Program-made: the position numbers and the translations under genes
Shown: positions 15,795 to 24,700 of the stretch, one piece after another
How the letters are laid out: each line of letters starts with the position of its first letter
Numbering within the stretch: position 1 is the stretch's first letter
The notes under the pieces: model-generated
Told to the model about the DNA's origin: nothing
Seen by the model: the letters and a program-made list of their open reading frames with translations, nothing else
The model's database searches: none
Assembly: GCA_027484315.1 (NCBI GenBank)
Contig: JAIXTE010000118.1
Coordinates: forward strand, 1-32,311
Direction of reading: 5' to 3'
Length of the DNA: 32,311 nucleotides
Source of the DNA: Burkholderiales bacterium
GTDB lineage: Bacteria > Pseudomonadota > Gammaproteobacteria > Burkholderiales > Burkholderiaceae_B

Positions 15795-17402
15795 GTGACA
15801 CAAGCAAGAAAAAATATATCGTCTACAACCGAACTGGCCAAAGCGCTTTCTGTTTTAAATGGCCGGGTGGAACCAGCAGAGGACCTCGTTCAGCAGCGTT
15901 CAAGCCGGCATGATGTTTCTGCTGATTTCAAGATGTCTGCGGTCAAACCAGAACGCTTTGTCGCTGTTCAACATGCCGGGGGCTTGCTTATTGCGGTCGA
16001 GTTAAATGGAATTCAGGATCCCGTACTTGCCAAGTTGTTCGATTTGAGCAGCAAAGTTCCTCTGCTGGCGAGTGCGGGTAACCATGTGCCGGGTAGTTTG
16101 TCAGGAAAAGGCAAACAGATATTTATCCACGTCTTTGGACAATCGCCCAAATCGGGTGTTCCATTGGGAGTGGAGTTGCTATTCAAAGACAAAACACAGC
16201 TGAAGTTCAAACTGGAAGTACAAAGCCTGAGGGAAAGCAGTTCGAAGTTGTTGCTGGATATCTGTGGTGCGGGCACTGCTTCTTTTGGGCAGTTGCTTGA
16301 GCAGGATCTCAATAAAAAATCATCTCTTCACGCCATTGCAGCGCACTTGGTCAAGTTTGAACGCAGCATTGCACCCAAGTTCATCGGCAAGGTCGATGGA
16401 GTAATTGGCGGTGTCATTGAAGGTTGGTTTTGGAACCCTGCTGAGCCTAAAAAAAGATATGAGCTTCAAGCCTGGATCGGTGAAAAACTGGTGGGTTACG
16501 CGCGCGCGAATTTGTGGCGTGAAGATCTTGAAAAAGCAGGGAAAGATGACGGCAAGGTCAAGTTTGAACTTCGTGTTTCGAATATTCTGAATGACGGCGA
16601 AACCCATTTGCTTCAAGTCAAGGTCTTCGATCCGGATACATGTCAAATGTTGATCAACTTGGGCGAACCACTCAAATATCAACATTTGAACAAGTCGTTT
16701 TCTTTGTCTATCAAGCCACAAATAATGGACGCCACACTCAATGGGCGTTTGTTGAACGCATTGCTGAAAAAAGCAAATGTGGGTTTGAATGGGCCACGCA
16801 TCAAGTCAGATTTTTTAAAGATTTTCCTTCATCTTGAAAGTCTTGAATACAAGCAAGCCCGGGGGCTAATTGAGCAGCAAATGCAGTCGGGTTTTGACAA
16901 CGGCTTCTCGCGAACCAAGCTGGCAGAAACCTATGTGATTGAGCAAGACTACGCCAAGGCAGCTGAAATCTATCGGATGGTGATCGCCAAAGCCAAGGAT
17001 TTTGTCTGGTCCTATTCTGGCCTGGGCTTTGTACTTGATCGAATGGGATTGAAAGCCGACGCAATCGTGGTTTACCAGGAATTGCTGAAAATCTCCCCGT
17101 CCATGAAAGATGTGTTTGAAAAGGTTTCACGCTTGCAATCCGAGCTTGAAATGGACTCGGCAAGTGACACACTTTCACCCGTGTTGGTTGAAAATCTGAT
17201 CAAACACTCGCAACGGGCCTTGCTTTCCAATCCCGATGATTATGCCCTGAGTGAAAAAATTCATTCATTGGAACTGACCCTTAAAAAAATGGCAGGGGTT
17301 GTTTTTTCTGCCTCAACAACAGCATCGTCCAAGTCGCTTGCCCTACGGCGTCTTCAGCATGCCCGTATTTATCTTCAGTCGTGTATCAACCATGCAAAGT
17401 AG
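15795..17402 (+). CDS. GW-domain and TPR protein of the glycosylation cluster
   Basis: A 535-aa protein with a GTG start. The N-terminal 180 residues are beta-rich and unrecognised. Residues about 197-290 carry a domain often attached to bacterial glycosyltransferases: I-x-G-W-F-W-N-P at 208-215, a G-Y-A-R-A segment, W-R-E-D-L-x-x-A-G at 241-249 and D-G-E-T-H-L-L-Q-V-K. Residues about 345-440 are TPR-like helices (EYKQARGLIEQQMQSGF, DYAKAAEIYRMVIAKAKDF, LKADAIVVYQELLKISP). No catalytic motif is seen. It most likely works as a carbohydrate-binding or scaffold partner of the transferases (inference). It overlaps the next gene by 11 bp. Confidence 0.65.
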   Translation: MTQARKNISSTTELAKALSVLNGRVEPAEDLVQQRSSRHDVSADFKMSAVKPERFVAVQHAGGLLIAVELNGIQDPVLAKLFDLSSKVPLLASAGNHVPGSLSGKGKQIFIHVFGQSPKSGVPLGVELLFKDKTQLKFKLEVQSLRESSSKLLLDICGAGTASFGQLLEQDLNKKSSLHAIAAHLVKFERSIAPKFIGKVDGVIGGVIEGWFWNPAEPKKRYELQAWIGEKLVGYARANLWREDLEKAGKDDGKVKFELRVSNILNDGETHLLQVKVFDPDTCQMLINLGEPLKYQHLNKSFSLSIKPQIMDATLNGRLLNALLKKANVGLNGPRIKSDFLKIFLHLESLEYKQARGLIEQQMQSGFDNGFSRTKLAETYVIEQDYAKAAEIYRMVIAKAKDFVWSYSGLGFVLDRMGLKADAIVVYQELLKISPSMKDVFEKVSRLQSELEMDSASDTLSPVLVENLIKHSQRALLSNPDDYALSEKIHSLELTLKKMAGVVFSASTTASSKSLALRRLQHARIYLQSCINHAK

Positions 17403-18105
17403 TTTGGAAAGCACGAGGATTGTGGCTTGCGTTTGGCCTTCCGAATTGCGGGGCACTGCACTGGATACAGGTGCGGGTACAGTTTGCGACCTCGATGAAT
17501 TGATTGCGCAAATTCACAATGAGGAAAACCTGATTTGGGTTGTGTATCCTTTGTTGAGCCAAACCGAGCTGATGCAACCTGAACGTCTGGATGAGTGGGT
17601 GAATTTCTACAGCCCCTTGGTGGCGCTCTACAACCGAGGCGTATCCAATCTCGTATTCAAAGCCAAAGATTCCCTGTTTGAATCGCCCCAAGAACCATTG
17701 GGTACGGCTGACTTACCCGACACATTGTTGATCAAACTGGGCAGCCAATTGTTCCCGGATGCATTTGAAACACAGGATCAACTTGAGCTATTGGCAAGCG
17801 ACTTGAACCGCGCTCCTGTTTTTACACCCACAAATCTTGATTACACATCATCTGAGCTTCTCCAGTTAATCAAGGCTCTATCTTGCAGCCAAGCGCCCGT
17901 TCAGCCTGTAGCCACCCACGTAGTTGCGGTACAGAGTCTTCATGATTCGCTCTACAAGCAGAAGTCGGAATTGATACAAGCACAACTTGATTTATTGCAA
18001 AATGAATTTGCCCTTTTGAACGACGAGTTGAATTGTCTAAGGCAGGAATCATTATTAACAGCTGATTTGATTTTGAAAGTCGGTGATCGTTTGCTCAAGA
18101 GCTAA
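17392..18105 (+). CDS. Uncharacterised protein with C-terminal coiled coil
   Basis: Family not recognised. The start at 17392 gives 237 aa and overlaps the upstream stop by 11 bp. The open frame goes back to 17299, but that would need a 104-bp overlap and adds a peptide with no support. The N-terminal 160 residues look globular (strands RIVACVWP and NLIWVVYPLL, with acidic loops). Residues about 180-237 form a leucine-heptad coiled coil rich in Gln/Glu (SELIQAQLDLLQNEFALLNDELNCL). There is no signal peptide and no membrane segment. The neighbour downstream also ends in a coiled coil, so the two may form a hetero-complex. Confidence 0.6.
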   Translation: MQSSLESTRIVACVWPSELRGTALDTGAGTVCDLDELIAQIHNEENLIWVVYPLLSQTELMQPERLDEWVNFYSPLVALYNRGVSNLVFKAKDSLFESPQEPLGTADLPDTLLIKLGSQLFPDAFETQDQLELLASDLNRAPVFTPTNLDYTSSELLQLIKALSCSQAPVQPVATHVVAVQSLHDSLYKQKSELIQAQLDLLQNEFALLNDELNCLRQESLLTADLILKVGDRLLKS

Positions 18106-18113
18106 AAAGAACA

Positions 18114-19094
18114 ATGAAAATTTCAGAGCTACTTAAAAATTTAAAGCCTTCACCCGAAAAGATGGATTTGATTCTTGTGCTTGGCATGAGCAAAAGCATG
18201 TTGGGCAATTTACAGGAACTGAAGAATTACGCCAGCAATGTTGTTGTTGTGGATGCCAATGAACAAGTGTGGAAAAAGCCTGTGGAACAAATGCAGGTCT
18301 CGAATGTGGTTTTTCATTCAGACGTTGTTTCAACTTCAAATGCACCCCAAACCTTTTTTACATACAACCAGGTCAGTTATGACGGGTTGATCAACTATGC
18401 CCTGCTTGATGGGTCACCTAAAAATCTTGTTCAGGTTTCAGACTTTTCGGTGATCCCTGTCACCCTCACCGAGCTGGTGGAAAAATTCAGTACAGTGGAT
18501 TCGGGTAAAAGTGTTGGGCTGGTAATTGATATTGGCTCGGAAGGCGAGGCCTTGTTGTCTGGTTTGCATGAAACCATGTTCAATCGCCTTGGCTGGTGTT
18601 TGTTGGCGCCGGGTAGTTTTTCCAGTCTGGATTACTCACACATCGGTCTGACTCTCCAGTCGTTCTCCGAAGAACTGTTGAACGCTAAAAAGTGGTTTCT
18701 TTTTGAGTCTAAAGTGAAGCCAGAGCTTTCTCAGCCCACTGATGACTCTGGCAGGGAAATCGAACTGGCTTTCTTGCGAGATGAGAATCAGCTGCTTGAA
18801 AGCCAATCTCGGGAAGATCTGGAGAAAATCAAAAATTTAACCGAGGCACTTGCTCGGGTCAGTGAAGCTGAAGAGGTTTATCGCGCTGAATGTCTGAAAC
18901 TCAAAAGCCAGGTTGTTGAGCTAGAAAGTTTGCTTGAAGATGCGCGGGAAGATTTGGCGCGGTCTCGCGTTGTTGAAGAGGTGGCTCCAATATCTACCCA
19001 TTCCGAAGATCTGCAGGAACACCTGCATAAATTAAACGCCCAAATCGATTTGTTAAAAGAGTTGTTGTTTGGTCGCTCAGAGAGTTTGGGATGA
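18114..19094 (+). CDS. Rossmann/FkbM-methyltransferase-like protein with long C-terminal coiled coil
   Basis: A 326-aa protein. Residues 17-50 read as a first Rossmann unit (LILVLGMSKSM, then NVVVVDANE with the acidic end of strand 2). PVTLTELVEKF followed by VGLVIDIGSEGEALLSGL at 134-151 resembles the late motif of FkbM-type methyltransferases (L-K-I-D-x-E-G-x-E-x-x-x-L-x-G). The usual N-terminal G-A-N-x-G SAM loop is absent, so it may be a degenerate or non-methylating member. Residues about 213-320 form a charged coiled coil. It starts 8 bp after the previous gene and overlaps the next by 4 bp (ATGA). The function is unknown. Confidence 0.55.
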   Translation: MKISELLKNLKPSPEKMDLILVLGMSKSMLGNLQELKNYASNVVVVDANEQVWKKPVEQMQVSNVVFHSDVVSTSNAPQTFFTYNQVSYDGLINYALLDGSPKNLVQVSDFSVIPVTLTELVEKFSTVDSGKSVGLVIDIGSEGEALLSGLHETMFNRLGWCLLAPGSFSSLDYSHIGLTLQSFSEELLNAKKWFLFESKVKPELSQPTDDSGREIELAFLRDENQLLESQSREDLEKIKNLTEALARVSEAEEVYRAECLKLKSQVVELESLLEDAREDLARSRVVEEVAPISTHSEDLQEHLHKLNAQIDLLKELLFGRSESLG

Positions 19095-19624
19095 AGCGTT
19101 CCAGATCCTTTCTTTCTGTCATATTCTCCTGGGCCAAAGGCAGCTTCAGGTTTTCATCTGCGACAACTGCTGCACCGCGATTGGGTCTTCAATCCCCATT
19201 GGTAGACACTCCACAACAGCAGCAATTGTATGAACGTCTGAAGTCTCAATTGATGTTCGGATCATTCTCCGAGTTATTGGCGATTTCCCATGATGAGTTT
19301 CGGTGCCCGATCTTTCGCACCCGCCTTTTGCTTCTGAAATTGTCTGCTTTAATGCAAAACGGCGATGTAACGGAGGCACGTGCATTGTCTGCCCATGTCA
19401 TGGCCCTGGGGTGTGGCAAGGAGGAGCTAGCGCGTTATTTGATGTCTGCCGTGTTGTTTTCCCAGGCCACCTTAAGTTTTCGTTTGGGGCATGAGGATAA
19501 AGCACAACAACAGTATGTTGATGGATTAAGAGTACTGCAGATCGGCGTCGACGAAAAATTGATGGCCCAGGCTTGGTTGGCGCAACGCAAGGCCACACAT
19601 TTTTCCCAGGTGACCTGTGTTTGA
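19091..19624 (+). CDS. Small helical-repeat (TPR-like) protein
   Basis: A 177-aa protein not assigned to a family. After a basic N terminus (M-K-R-S-R-S-F) and a Ser/Ala/Pro linker, residues about 40-170 are predicted helical, with TPR-like spacing of A, L and G residues (LLLLKLSALMQNGDVTEARALS, LMSAVLFSQATLSFRLGHEDKAQQQY). It is coupled on both sides: the start overlaps the previous stop by 4 bp, and its stop overlaps the GTG of the GT2 gene by 8 bp. The frame-shifted overlap raises the chance that it is a detached N-terminal helical module of the downstream protein, but both genes have good starts. Confidence 0.6.
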   Translation: MKRSRSFLSVIFSWAKGSFRFSSATTAAPRLGLQSPLVDTPQQQQLYERLKSQLMFGSFSELLAISHDEFRCPIFRTRLLLLKLSALMQNGDVTEARALSAHVMALGCGKEELARYLMSAVLFSQATLSFRLGHEDKAQQQYVDGLRVLQIGVDEKLMAQAWLAQRKATHFSQVTCV

Positions 19625-21737
19625 TCTTGCAGATGGTCCCATCACTTTCGGGATGGAAAACCATGCCTTTTCAGAAAGTGTTTTGAATACGTTTCGTCAG
19701 GGTATTGCTGGCATTGCTCCGTATTGCGTGGCCAATTCCCTTCGAATCGATGTACCAATTCAATTGGCTGAGGTCCTTGCAACAACCAAACCTGAAAAGC
19801 ATCAAGCCAATACATCCCCAATTACATGGAGCGCCGCGCCCACCTACTCTCACCCAAAGCCTGGGCGCTTTTGGTACAGAATCACTTTGGCTGTAGTTTC
19901 GGACAGTTTGAAGGATGGTCTTTTGCCCGTGGAAATGCGTATTTCTCGCGACGACGAAGCCGTTCTACTGCAGTTGAATATTGAAAGTAACTCTTCACTA
20001 AGTTTGGTGATTTGCTTACCCCAGGTTCCCGGATACTGCGAAGAACAGGTTTGTCTTCAGGGTACTCAAGCAATGCCCGATGGCACGTACCTGGCTTACT
20101 TGTTGGAACCCCTGAATCAAGAGCAAGCTGCTGCGCATTTGTTGTTTGATTTGTCGAAACAAAGCTGGAGTGAATATCGCCGGCTGTATTCCCTGTTCAC
20201 AGAGCCTGGGCTTTTTGAGCCCAGCCGAGCCGGAGTCGAACAGGTAATCCGAAATTACTACTGCATGTTGTTGGCATATTCAGCCGATCATCAATCTATT
20301 CTCGCTTTGGAGAAGCTCAATGAGATGGCCCTGTTGCCGAAGGTTGTGCATGAAGCAGAGGTAGCCGCAGGTAATGCTGTAAAAGCTATTCAAGGTTTAC
20401 GAGCATTGCAAAAACCATCTGGAATGGCCAATCTTGAAGGCTGTTTTCAGATTGAGAACCTGCTGATTGTTCATGGCTGGATTTACGACGCAGATCAGTC
20501 TTTGGTTTCTGTAATGATTGGTGACAAAGATCAAAATACCTTGGTAGATGTCACCAGCTTGATTTGTAAAAACAAGCGGCCAGATGTAGAACAGGCCTTT
20601 GGCGTGTCTCCTCACGCTTCAACCCGATTGGCTTTCGGTTTTTCCTTGTGTATGGACTTGGCTGTGTTTCCTGGCTTGAAGGAAGCATCATTGAGTTTTT
20701 ACTGTATTCGAAGTGATGCTGTAGATTCAATTGCACTGTCTATCGACAAAAATGTTGAAGCTGACATGGCCGCTGTTTACAGATTGATTGGTACGCTAGG
20801 CAGTAACAAGGTCACGCGTACCATATGCAGCAGGTTATTTGAGCCTGTCTTCAAGGCAGTTGCTCGGTCGCTCTGCCAGCGAGAAATTGAACCCACATGT
20901 ACCTGGTTTCAACGGCATTCGGACACCAAGGCCTCAGTGACTGTCATTGTTCCTTTGTATGGAAATGTTCGTTTTGAAATTGCACAAATTGCATCGCTTT
21001 CCGCGTTGCATTTTCCTGGTCTTGAAGTAGTGTTTGCTGTTGACGACCCTAGCATTCATGCGGAAGTTCTTTCCAATGTAAAACGTCAAAGTGGACTGTA
21101 CGGTTTACGATGTGCAGTGGTGTATCCAGGAAAAAACCTGGGGTTTTCCGGCATCAATAACTTTGCGTCGCGTTACGCCACTTCAGAGGTTTTGCTTTTT
21201 CTCAACAGCGATTGCTTTCTCACCAAACCAGCGACACTTTTCAAGGCCATTTCCTGGATCCAATCTGCCACTGCTGGCGCACTTGGTTTTCGTTTGCTTT
21301 ATCCAAGTGGTGCCTTGCAGCACGATGGTATGAGCAATGATTTGTGGCAAAGCGATCCAGAATTTATCGTCAACCTGCACCCTCGAATCGGTGAAAATCC
21401 AGAGAACCATTCTATGGGTTTGGCTCCCAATGCGTCCCTGTTGACCGCCGCTTGTTTGTTGGTCCGGCAACAAGTGTTTCAGAGAGTAGGTGGTTTTAAT
21501 CGCATGTATTTGCGAGGCGATTTTGAAGACTCTGACCTTTGCTTGAAGTTGGTTACTGCCGGCTATAAATTGGGTTTATTGCAAACTTCAGACACTTACC
21601 ATCTGGAGAGGCAATCCATTGCACAGCAAGAGCCGTATGCTCGCCAGGTCATTACTTTAGTGAATAGCCACCTTTATTCGCAAAGGTGGGGAAGCGTTAT
21701 TCAAGCAGGGTTGCCTTCGCTGGAGTTGGTTCGATGA
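19617..21737 (+). CDS. Multidomain GT2 family glycosyltransferase with GW domain
   Basis: A 706-aa cytoplasmic protein. The N-terminal 270 residues are unrecognised (beta-rich to about 170, then helical). Residues about 272-375 carry the GW domain of this cluster: V-H-G-W-I-Y-D at 285-291, R-P-D-V-x-x-A-F-G at 321-329 and F-G-F-S-L at 340-344. Residues 440-700 are a GT-A GT2 domain starting V-T-V-I-V-P-L-Y, with N-L-G-F-S-G-x-N-N-F-A at 507-517, the nucleotide/metal motif N-S-D at 530-532, and the acceptor-side G-D-F-E-D-S-D-L-C-L-K at 634-644. The layout is rhamnosyltransferase-like. The GTG at 19617 has AGG 6 nt upstream; an ATG at 19653 is the alternative start. It overlaps the following GT4 gene by 4 bp. 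Confidence 0.85.
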   Translation: MFDLADGPITFGMENHAFSESVLNTFRQGIAGIAPYCVANSLRIDVPIQLAEVLATTKPEKHQANTSPITWSAAPTYSHPKPGRFWYRITLAVVSDSLKDGLLPVEMRISRDDEAVLLQLNIESNSSLSLVICLPQVPGYCEEQVCLQGTQAMPDGTYLAYLLEPLNQEQAAAHLLFDLSKQSWSEYRRLYSLFTEPGLFEPSRAGVEQVIRNYYCMLLAYSADHQSILALEKLNEMALLPKVVHEAEVAAGNAVKAIQGLRALQKPSGMANLEGCFQIENLLIVHGWIYDADQSLVSVMIGDKDQNTLVDVTSLICKNKRPDVEQAFGVSPHASTRLAFGFSLCMDLAVFPGLKEASLSFYCIRSDAVDSIALSIDKNVEADMAAVYRLIGTLGSNKVTRTICSRLFEPVFKAVARSLCQREIEPTCTWFQRHSDTKASVTVIVPLYGNVRFEIAQIASLSALHFPGLEVVFAVDDPSIHAEVLSNVKRQSGLYGLRCAVVYPGKNLGFSGINNFASRYATSEVLLFLNSDCFLTKPATLFKAISWIQSATAGALGFRLLYPSGALQHDGMSNDLWQSDPEFIVNLHPRIGENPENHSMGLAPNASLLTAACLLVRQQVFQRVGGFNRMYLRGDFEDSDLCLKLVTAGYKLGLLQTSDTYHLERQSIAQQEPYARQVITLVNSHLYSQRWGSVIQAGLPSLELVR

Positions 21738-22957
21738 AGGTTCTTGTGTTGGCTCATGGTCATCCGTCCAAGCACAAAGGTGGAGGCGAGGTGTCTGCTT
21801 ATGCCTTACACACATTGCTGTTGGCTGCGGGCCATGAATCTGTGTTTGCTGGCTGGGGTGGCTTTGAAGCGGAGCATTCCGAAGCTGCCTTGAAGTTAAG
21901 TGAAACTGAATACGAGCTTTATACCAGTTGTAACTTCTTTGATTTTTCAGCAGCCAGTGAAAACGTTGGCAACGCTTTGACCCAAATTCTTTTACAACAC
22001 AAACCTGATGTAATCCACTTGCACCACTACGTGCACATTGGTATTGAGGTTGCTGCTTTGGCCAAGCGTTTGTTGCCGCGCTGTAAAGTGGTGCTGACGC
22101 TGCACGAGTATTTGGCAATTTGCATGAACAATGGGCAAATGCTTACTTCAAGCAAAGAATTGTGTGCCGGCTACGCACCCGAGCGGTGCGTTCAATGTTT
22201 TCCACAACACAGCGAGGCTGACTTTTTTCGCAGACGTTTGTCGATTGGTTCGGCTCTCAGTTATGTCGATCAATTTATAGCACCTTCAGAATTTCTACGA
22301 CAGCGGTACATCGACTGGGGCTTGGCACCCTCAAAAATTCATACCATTGAAAATCCGATTCAACCCAATATCCTTAAACCGGTTGAGGCTTCTGTTGCAC
22401 CTACAGAAGCTGGACAACCCTGGGTGCTGGGTTTCTTTGGACAAATTAATTATTACAAAGGTTTGGATGTGGTGCTGGACGGTATTGAACTGGCCCACAA
22501 GCGTGGGTTGGCCGTACAGCTGAACATTCACGGGAAGTTTTCTGATGTAACAGGGCAGGAATATATTGAAAAACTGAAAAAACAGATTGATTCCAATCCA
22601 AACGTTTTCAAATATTTCGGTCCCTATGCTCAGGCTGATGTACATGAGTTGATGGCGGCTTGCCACTTTGTGGTGATGGGTTCTCGCTGGTATGAGAATT
22701 CGCCTGTGGTTATTCGCGAAGCAGTAGCGGCAGGGCGGCCCTTGTTGGTTCCGAAGCTTGGGGGAATGGAAGAGAAAGCCAAGGAGACAGGTATGTTTTT
22801 TGCTGCTAGTTCTCCAGAGTCATTTGTTTCCAGCGTGATCAATTTGAATGCTGGCCAATACTCGAACCTATCAATGAAAGCCATAAGTTGTGCTGAAAAA
22901 GAGCAACGACAGTACCTTCAAGATTTTTCAACATTGTTGCGTATATATAGTTTTTAA
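21734..22957 (+). CDS. GT4 family glycosyltransferase, first paralogue
   Basis: A 407-aa GT-B enzyme. The N-terminal glycine-rich acceptor loop is G-H-P-S-K-H-K-G-G-G-E-V-S-A-Y (9-23), and H-L-H-H-Y lies at 95-99. The C-terminal donor domain has FFGQINYYKGLDVVL and the E-x7-E region ENSPVVIREAVAAGRPLLVPK, followed by G-G-M-E-E. Four cysteines (C130, C144, C152, C155) are conserved in the paralogue at 24701. The start at 21734 overlaps the previous stop (ATGA), and an extension back to 21686 is not needed. Base composition is intermediate, richer in GC than the second copy. The acceptor is unknown; it probably extends the glycan begun by its neighbours. Confidence 0.88.
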   Translation: MKVLVLAHGHPSKHKGGGEVSAYALHTLLLAAGHESVFAGWGGFEAEHSEAALKLSETEYELYTSCNFFDFSAASENVGNALTQILLQHKPDVIHLHHYVHIGIEVAALAKRLLPRCKVVLTLHEYLAICMNNGQMLTSSKELCAGYAPERCVQCFPQHSEADFFRRRLSIGSALSYVDQFIAPSEFLRQRYIDWGLAPSKIHTIENPIQPNILKPVEASVAPTEAGQPWVLGFFGQINYYKGLDVVLDGIELAHKRGLAVQLNIHGKFSDVTGQEYIEKLKKQIDSNPNVFKYFGPYAQADVHELMAACHFVVMGSRWYENSPVVIREAVAAGRPLLVPKLGGMEEKAKETGMFFAASSPESFVSSVINLNAGQYSNLSMKAISCAEKEQRQYLQDFSTLLRIYSF

Positions 22958-23015
22958 ATTGATTCCGAAAAAATTTTCTCGTAAGCGCGATTAATTAAAG
23001 GATTTTTATTTTCAA
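22958..23015. other. AT-rich junction between glycosylation sub-blocks
   Basis: A 58-bp gap where base composition turns clearly AT-rich and stays so until about 26030. It contains AAAGGA (22997-23002) 13 nt before the next ATG, a longer than normal ribosome-site spacing. No hairpin or repeat is seen. Confidence 0.4.
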
Positions 23016-24695
23016 ATGATATTTCATGAAGAATGCGTAATAAATCTGGAATATTGCCTTTTCAAGGCAAATGAGGCAATCATAATAGGTTGGGCCAAGG
23101 GTGATGTAGATTTATCTTTGGTATTAGACGGAGAAATATTATCAAGTGCGCTTTTGTCCAGTGAGCGTCCTGATGTGGCTGAGCATTTCGGTGTGCAATT
23201 AGCGGAGTGTTTAGGTTTTGCGATTTACACTGCAGATCTTCAAGCAGCAAATAGAGGCCGAGCGTACCTTCGTTTATATGATAAAAAATCTAAAAGTAAA
23301 GTTGATATATCTTTAGAAGAGCTTGGGGATTACGACTCAGGAATGAGGGTTATTGATGGCTTGAAACTATCAGGGTTACCGAGTGACTTTTTTCAAGACG
23401 GTGTGTTCATAGAAGGCGTCAAGTATCGAATTGGTTCTCACTCAGATCGAAGAACGGCTGTCGGTCATATTGAAGTGACTAAGATTGCGAAAGGGGGCAA
23501 GGGGCTGTTGCTGATAGGTTGGGCCGTAAGTAAGTCACCTAACAATTTGATTTTAAAAATAGGTGATTTATATTTTCCTTATGACAGTTTTTTTTACTAT
23601 CCAAGGCCGGATATTGAAGAGGCGTTTTCGAAAACATTTGGCCAAAACGCACGAAAAGCCGGGCTCATGGCTTTCTATCCTAATATTTCAGTTAAGTCCG
23701 AAACGGTTCAGCTATATTACTGTAAGCGTAATAGCAAATCGTTACATTTAATTGCAAGTAATGAAAAATATGAAAATGAAATTCCTTTCGAAGATATTCA
23801 AAACTACCTGTTAGGTATTCACACCCCGGAATTGACACTCTTTGATCGTGTGAAAAAGATAGATGGTCCTTTGGCATTAACCGCGTTGAAGTCGGCAGAG
23901 GATAGTGCTTATTACATAAGACCTGAAATTCTTATTCACGAGATTAAAGTTGAACCAGCTATAGTTTTTAACATTATCGTGCCGAAAGGGCTTGCTGGCG
24001 ACGTGCTGCAAGGGATCATGTCATTTATTGCTTTGGGGCTTTGGGATAAGTCTTTGGTTATTAACTACTTCTTCTGTGATGTGGTGGCCGATGGAGGACA
24101 TTTGGTAGAAATAGCCAATCGCACCCACTCGCTTTTTGGATGCCAAGTGGCCGTTTTTAACGGGTGCACCAATCTGCTACTTGGCCATATAGGTTACGGG
24201 ATGGGTAAGTTTCCTGATGCTCAATGCTTTTTACTGGACGCTCGGTCGGGTTTTGAATATCAGCAACTGAAAAATATGGATCACGACTTTATGGAGCGAC
24301 TTGATCCTGATGAACTTAGGGTTTTCTATGCCAGGGATGTGAACGGTGTTTCAGGAACTACATTGTCATTTGAAGCGTTGGATAAATATGTAGATGATGG
24401 ATCCGAAAAGGGATTGGGTTATCGAAAGCCGTTTTCACCAAACAAGGTTTTTGGATTTTCAATGAACGCGAAAACCATGAATTCCCTATGCAGTGATATG
24501 GGTTTTGTGCCGTTGCGAGAACTCACTGATTTAGAATTTTTGATCCGGCGAAGTGATCAATTGTCAAGTCAGTATGAATTGAAAAGGTCAGAAGTTGGTT
24601 TACCTTTTGCGCGCACACATGCTACTCCTGCTGTTTTCCATGCATCTTTAGGCAGGCAAATTGAGTTGTATACAATGGCACAGATTGGAGTCTGA
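23016..24695 (+). CDS. Protein with two GW domains and a degenerate GT2-like domain
   Basis: A 559-aa protein, AT-rich compared with the left part. The first GW domain (about 10-105) has I-I-G-W-A at 23-27, R-P-D-V at 51-54, H-F-G at 57-59 and L-G-F at 66-68. The second (about 150-250) has L-I-G-W-A at 166-170, R-P-D-I at 197-200, F-G at 208-209 and A-G-L at 215-217. From about 315 the pattern follows the GT2 domain encoded at 19617: I-V-P at 321-323, then V-A-V-F-N-G-C-T-N-L-L-L-G at 378-390, and L-L-D-A-R-S-G-F where the active enzyme has L-N-S-D-C-F. The acidic E-D-x-D acceptor motif is not found. It is probably a non-catalytic or altered transferase, possibly a targeting subunit. Confidence 0.6.
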   Translation: MIFHEECVINLEYCLFKANEAIIIGWAKGDVDLSLVLDGEILSSALLSSERPDVAEHFGVQLAECLGFAIYTADLQAANRGRAYLRLYDKKSKSKVDISLEELGDYDSGMRVIDGLKLSGLPSDFFQDGVFIEGVKYRIGSHSDRRTAVGHIEVTKIAKGGKGLLLIGWAVSKSPNNLILKIGDLYFPYDSFFYYPRPDIEEAFSKTFGQNARKAGLMAFYPNISVKSETVQLYYCKRNSKSLHLIASNEKYENEIPFEDIQNYLLGIHTPELTLFDRVKKIDGPLALTALKSAEDSAYYIRPEILIHEIKVEPAIVFNIIVPKGLAGDVLQGIMSFIALGLWDKSLVINYFFCDVVADGGHLVEIANRTHSLFGCQVAVFNGCTNLLLGHIGYGMGKFPDAQCFLLDARSGFEYQQLKNMDHDFMERLDPDELRVFYARDVNGVSGTTLSFEALDKYVDDGSEKGLGYRKPFSPNKVFGFSMNAKTMNSLCSDMGFVPLRELTDLEFLIRRSDQLSSQYELKRSEVGLPFARTHATPAVFHASLGRQIELYTMAQIGV

Positions 24696-24700
24696 TAAAA

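Noticed and set aside
17299-17391. 31-residue N-terminal extension of the coiled-coil protein
   Set aside because: It needs a 104-bp overlap with the upstream gene and reads as an arbitrary peptide; the ATG at 17392 is more likely.
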